In this document: piece by piece, positions 6,445 through 9,451 of the stretch
How positions within the stretch are numbered: the stretch's first letter is position 1
Layout of the letters: each line of letters starts with the position of its first letter
Source: Candidatus Pelagibacterales bacterium
GTDB taxonomy: Bacteria > Pseudomonadota > Alphaproteobacteria > TMED109
Reading direction: 5' to 3'
Assembly (NCBI GenBank): GCA_002714055.1
Contig: PAWH01000039.1
Span: 6,878-16,328, forward strand
DNA: 9,451 nucleotides
The notes under the pieces: model-generated
Told to the model about the DNA's origin: nothing
The model's input: only the letters and a program-made list of their open reading frames with translations
The model's database searches: none
Made by a program: the position numbers and the translations under genes

Positions 6445-8370
6445 TTAATCTGTACCAAGCTTAAAATCATTAATATTTGGCTTATTAGTCATATTCCAAT
6501 AGTCCACTAATCTCCATGGAGATACATTGACCACTCTACCTCTGCTATTACGGTACCAACTATCAACTAATTCATTACTCCAAACCATTTTTCTATGTTC
6601 TGCATCTAATTTATTGTTATATTCTTCGCACACTTCACTCTTACAATTTAGTGCTGGTGTTTTATGCTCAATCATCATTTTAATACAGCCCAAGATATAC
6701 CTTATTTGGCATTCTCCATGAAAATAGATACTTCCTCCATGTGCCAAATTCGTATTAGGTCCATACATGATATAAAGGTTTGGAAAATCTGGAACCGTAA
6801 TGCCCAAATAAGCCTTAGGGTTATCCTCTTCCCAGACTTCATCCAGCTTTAGAGATCCTAGACCTTCCACTTTCATAGGCCATAAAAATTTATTTGCATT
6901 AAAACCCGTTGCACAAATAATTGCATCTAATTCATGCTTATTACCAAGAGAATCTATAGCCCCAGTAGATAAAACTTCTTTAATCTCTCCTGAAACTAAT
7001 TCTACATTATCTTTCTTGAGCATTTCATACCAATAATTATCTACTAACATTCTTTTTCCATAAGGAGGATAATCAGGTATTACTTTTTTCATAAGTTCTC
7101 TATCATCACCTATGACTGACTCAACGTATTTAACAATATTTCTTCTAAAGCGTTCATTTGTAGGATTTATAGTGTTTGGAAGATTTTCCCAATCTTTATC
7201 TTCGTATAATGAAGCATGAATACCATCGCTGAATCCCCAAAACAACTGAAAACGATACCATCTAGAATAAAAAGGTAAATTCTCTAAAGTCCATTTTTTC
7301 CCCTCACTTAATTTTCTATGATAATTGGGATTAGCTAAGACCCAATGTGGTGTTCTTTGAAAGATAGTAAGTTTTTTAGCACATTTAGCTAATTCCGGAG
7401 CAGCTTGCATAGCGCTGGCTCCGGTACCTATGACCGCAAGCTTTTTATTATTATAATCATAATCATGATTCCATGAAGCGGTATGAACTATAGGTCCAGC
7501 AAATTTATCAATACCTTTAATTTTAGGGGTTACACCTCTGTTAAGTTGTCCAACTGCACTAATAACAACATTAGCAACATATTTCTTTACATTGTTTTTA
7601 GTCTTAGTATGCAATAGCCATCTAGACTGAGTTTTATCAAATTGCATACGTTCTACAGAAGTATTAAATATTATTTTTTCTTTTAAATTATATTTTTTTT
7701 CACAACTTAATAAGTACTGATATATAGAATCTCTCTTTGAATAAAATTCATCCCAGCGATAAGAAGGCTCAAAAGAGTATGAATAAACATGATTAGGTGT
7801 ATCAACTCCACATCCAGGATAACTATTTTCATACCAAGTACCACCAACAGAATCATTTTTTTCTATTACAGTAAAAGGAATATTAGCTTTAGAGAGTTTT
7901 ATTGCTGCCAAAAGACCACACAAGCCTGCCCCTATTATTATTACATGAAAATTCTTTACATCTGATTTTTTAGCTACAAAGTCATCGTAATTTCTAGAAA
8001 ATTTTTTATCAGTTGATAACTCTTCACACATCATAGGAACATACTCATCTGGGACAATTCCACCTACACCCACATTCATGATTTCTTTAATCAAATTATA
8101 ATTATTATTAATATTATTATTTATATTATTGTTATTATTAATATTATTACTTAAATATGATATAAGTTTTTTTCTTATTTGCTTAGAAAGTTCTTCTGGA
8201 ACTTTTGCAGAATAATCAAATGGTCCTTTTACATAATTTTTTATTTTATCTAAAAAATAATTATCCTCTGTCAAGTATGACAATGTTAAGGTCAATGTCA
8301 CTATATCCGCTTCAGCTAAATTTTTATCTAGCCAATCAGGATTTTTTAAAGCATCAAAAAGATCATACAT
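6445..8370 (-). CDS. Type I Baeyer-Villiger monooxygenase with N-terminal extension (HAPMO-like)
   Basis: This encodes 641 residues, a flavoprotein that uses FAD, NADPH and O2 to insert oxygen next to a ketone carbonyl, giving an ester or lactone. The FAD Rossmann motif 'GAGLCG' is at 147-152. The second BVMO fingerprint, 'GGTWYENSYPGCGVD', is at 176-190 with Asp190. The classical fingerprint F-x-G-x3-H-x3-W is matched exactly by 'FAGPIVHTASW' (290-300). The NADPH Rossmann 'GTGASA' is at 315-320, and Arg339 in 'FQRTPHW' corresponds to the essential active-site Arg of phenylacetone monooxygenase. 'ATGF' follows near the C-terminal third. About 135 residues precede the FAD domain; this and the total length match 4-hydroxyacetophenone monooxygenase (640 aa). 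The extension contains an Asn-rich tract at 75-92. No strong SD is visible at ATG 8370. It is the first gene of a leftward operon. The substrate cannot be read from sequence. Confidence 0.93.
   Translation of the reverse strand: MYDLFDALKNPDWLDKNLAEADIVTLTLTLSYLTEDNYFLDKIKNYVKGPFDYSAKVPEELSKQIRKKLISYLSNNINNNNNINNNINNNYNLIKEIMNVGVGGIVPDEYVPMMCEELSTDKKFSRNYDDFVAKKSDVKNFHVIIIGAGLCGLLAAIKLSKANIPFTVIEKNDSVGGTWYENSYPGCGVDTPNHVYSYSFEPSYRWDEFYSKRDSIYQYLLSCEKKYNLKEKIIFNTSVERMQFDKTQSRWLLHTKTKNNVKKYVANVVISAVGQLNRGVTPKIKGIDKFAGPIVHTASWNHDYDYNNKKLAVIGTGASAMQAAPELAKCAKKLTIFQRTPHWVLANPNYHRKLSEGKKWTLENLPFYSRWYRFQLFWGFSDGIHASLYEDKDWENLPNTINPTNERFRRNIVKYVESVIGDDRELMKKVIPDYPPYGKRMLVDNYWYEMLKKDNVELVSGEIKEVLSTGAIDSLGNKHELDAIICATGFNANKFLWPMKVEGLGSLKLDEVWEEDNPKAYLGITVPDFPNLYIMYGPNTNLAHGGSIYFHGECQIRYILGCIKMMIEHKTPALNCKSEVCEEYNNKLDAEHRKMVWSNELVDSWYRNSRGRVVNVSPWRLVDYWNMTNKPNINDFKLGTD
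8095..8148 (-). repeat. AAT-type trinucleotide repeat encoding an Asn-rich tract in the monooxygenase
   Basis: On the coding (minus) strand 18 codons are nearly all AAT with one AAC, three Ile codons and one TAT, giving 14 Asn of 18 residues (75-92). It lies in the N-terminal extension before the FAD domain, probably a flexible linker. The repeat unit is three bases, so slippage would change linker length without breaking the frame. Confidence 0.85.
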
Positions 8371-8462
8371 AAAATATTTCAGACATATAAAAATAAGAAA
8401 AAACTATTTGTAATTTTACCATAATTCTTTATTAAATAAACCTTTGATAGAAACTAATTAAA
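8371..8462. promoter_or_regulatory. Divergent promoter region between the monooxygenase and CoA-transferase genes
   Basis: A 92-base A/T-rich spacer lies between two start codons facing away from each other. For the rightward gene the best candidate is TTGTAA (8408-8413), 18 bases, TTAAAT (8432-8437). For the leftward gene a TAAAAT (plus-strand 8418-8413) is the best -10, with no good -35. These overlap, so the two promoters would share the same DNA, but both are weak matches in very A/T-rich sequence. No operator dyad is evident. Confidence 0.4.
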
Positions 8463-9451
8463 ATGAAAAATAAAGCAAAAGAAAAATTACCCCTTAAAAA
8501 TATTAAAGTACTTGACGCATCAAGTTTTATAGCGGCTCCATTAGCTAGTGCAATCATGTCTGATTATGGTGCCGAAGTTATAAAAATAGAATCCCCTAGC
8601 GGAGATACCTACAGAGAAGCAGTTATAGGAGGCCAAGTATGGCCAGAAAGCAATATAGATTGGGCATTTCTTTTAGAAAACAGAAATAAAAAGAGTATTT
8701 GTCTAAACTTAAAAACTGATAAAGGTCAGATTATTTTGAAAAAATTAGTTAAAAAAGCTGACGTTTTTATTACAAATTTACCAAAATCTCCTAGAAAAAA
8801 GCTAGGCTTAACCTCAAGTATCATTAGAAAAATAAACCCTAAGATTATTTATACCTCACTTTCAGGATACGGTGAAACAGGACCTCAAGCCAAAAACACA
8901 GCACTAGATGCCACTGCTTGGTGGGCTAGATCAGGTTTAATGGAATGGTCTAAGCCTTTCAATGGTGAGTTTCCACCTTTTCCTGTCCCTGGGATAGGGG
9001 ATCACCCTACTGGTATAACCTTATTTTCTGCTATTTTATTAGCACTTATTAATAGAGAAAAAACAGGAAAAGGTACAACAGTATCAACCTCATTATTAGC
9101 AAATGGCATATGGGCTAATGCGATGTTAGTACAAGCTATATTGGCTGGTCATAAACCTATAGATACATTTCACTGGGCTAATCTGAGTGCATTAAGGAAT
9201 TTATACTACCTTAAAGATTCATCAATTTTATTTATAATGCTTACGGATGAAAAAAAATACTGGCTTTCATTTATTAAATCAATTGGATTAGAATCATTAG
9301 ATATAAATGAAAAATATAATACGAAGGAAAAAAGACAGAAAAATAAAATAGGTTTAAAAAATATTTTACAAAAAACTTTTATAAAACTTAATTATAACGA
9401 AGTTGATAAAAAATTAACACCAACTGGAGTAGTTTTTACAAAAATACAAAC
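8463..9451 (+). CDS. CaiB/BaiF family (class III) CoA-transferase, truncated by the window end
   Basis: The frame is open from ATG 8463 to the last base, giving about 329 residues of a family usually near 400, so the C-terminus is missing. Class III CoA-transferases move CoA between carboxylic acids in the cytoplasm through an aspartyl-CoA intermediate. Seen here: the N-terminal 'LKNIKVLDASSFIAAPLASAIMSDYGAEVIKIESPSGD' type opening (11-48) with the family's 'GAEVIKIE', 'NRNKKSICLNLKTDKG' (73-88), 'SGYGETGP' (134-141), and 'GIGDHPTG' (177-184) containing the candidate catalytic Asp180, followed by 'REKTGKGTTVSTSLL'. These match the family core well. The SD is weak. It is divergent from the monooxygenase, 92 bases apart, suggesting common control or a shared pathway. 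The acid substrate is unknown. Confidence 0.9.
   Translation, partial: MKNKAKEKLPLKNIKVLDASSFIAAPLASAIMSDYGAEVIKIESPSGDTYREAVIGGQVWPESNIDWAFLLENRNKKSICLNLKTDKGQIILKKLVKKADVFITNLPKSPRKKLGLTSSIIRKINPKIIYTSLSGYGETGPQAKNTALDATAWWARSGLMEWSKPFNGEFPPFPVPGIGDHPTGITLFSAILLALINREKTGKGTTVSTSLLANGIWANAMLVQAILAGHKPIDTFHWANLSALRNLYYLKDSSILFIMLTDEKKYWLSFIKSIGLESLDINEKYNTKEKRQKNKIGLKNILQKTFIKLNYNEVDKKLTPTGVVFTKIQ

Noticed and set aside
6426..6470. Upstream in-frame ATG at 6470 as start of the NIPSNAP protein
   Set aside because: It would overlap the monooxygenase end and add a basic stretch not part of the family; ATG 6425 has a strong SD and begins the family motif.
6527..6852. Two overlapping plus-strand open frames opposite the 3' end of the monooxygenase gene
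   Set aside because: Both are short shadows with no SD and no recognisable motif.
8095..8160. A/T triplet repeat considered as a CRISPR, origin iteron or intergenic repeat
   Set aside because: It is in frame inside the monooxygenase gene, has no spacer structure, and is explained as an Asn-coding microsatellite.

Overview
The window is a compact, strongly AT-rich bacterial segment with short intergenic gaps, overlapping genes and no RNA genes, insertion sequences or CRISPR repeats. The style (A/T-ending codons, streamlined spacing, a Gram-negative copper chaperone, an ABC thiamin-pyrimidine importer behind a TPP riboswitch, and several small-molecule catabolic enzymes) suggests a streamlined, probably marine, proteobacterium such as an AT-rich alphaproteobacterium. 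That taxonomic call is an inference and is not proven by any marker gene here.

Layout. 2-484 (+) is the 3' half of a zinc-independent quinone-oxidoreductase-type MDR enzyme. It runs tail to tail into an RraA/HMG-aldolase-like gene (489-1178, -). A short divergent promoter region (1179-1272) follows. Reading right from it is a TPP riboswitch (about 1271-1342) and an operon of thiY (1348-2310), thiZ (2291 or 2300 to 3028), thiX (3025-3777) and an aldehyde dehydrogenase (3801-5237). A 64-base gap separates this from a leftward three-gene operon, listed here in order of transcription: a Baeyer-Villiger flavin monooxygenase with an N-terminal extension (8370-6445), a two-domain NIPSNAP protein (6425-5787) and a PCu(A)C copper chaperone (5778-5302). 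Divergent from the monooxygenase, a CaiB/BaiF-type CoA-transferase (8463 onward) runs off the right edge.

How it works together. The thi genes should import a thiamin pyrimidine precursor (FAMP/HMP type) and be switched off by thiamin pyrophosphate. The riboswitch is unusually economical: the likely Shine-Dalgarno sequence of thiY is the 3' strand of aptamer helix P4, and the best promoter would start the transcript almost exactly at the aptamer. A start codon called inside the riboswitch would be wrong. The remaining enzymes (BVMO, ALDH, CoA-transferase, MDR reductase, RraA-type aldolase) could form a loose catabolic neighbourhood for a ketone substrate: ketone to ester by BVMO, later aldehyde oxidation by ALDH and CoA activation by CaiB. 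No esterase is visible and the pathway is only a hypothesis. The two points most worth following up are the placement of an ALDH in a TPP-controlled pyrimidine-uptake operon and the apparent co-transcription of a BVMO with a NIPSNAP protein and a copper chaperone.
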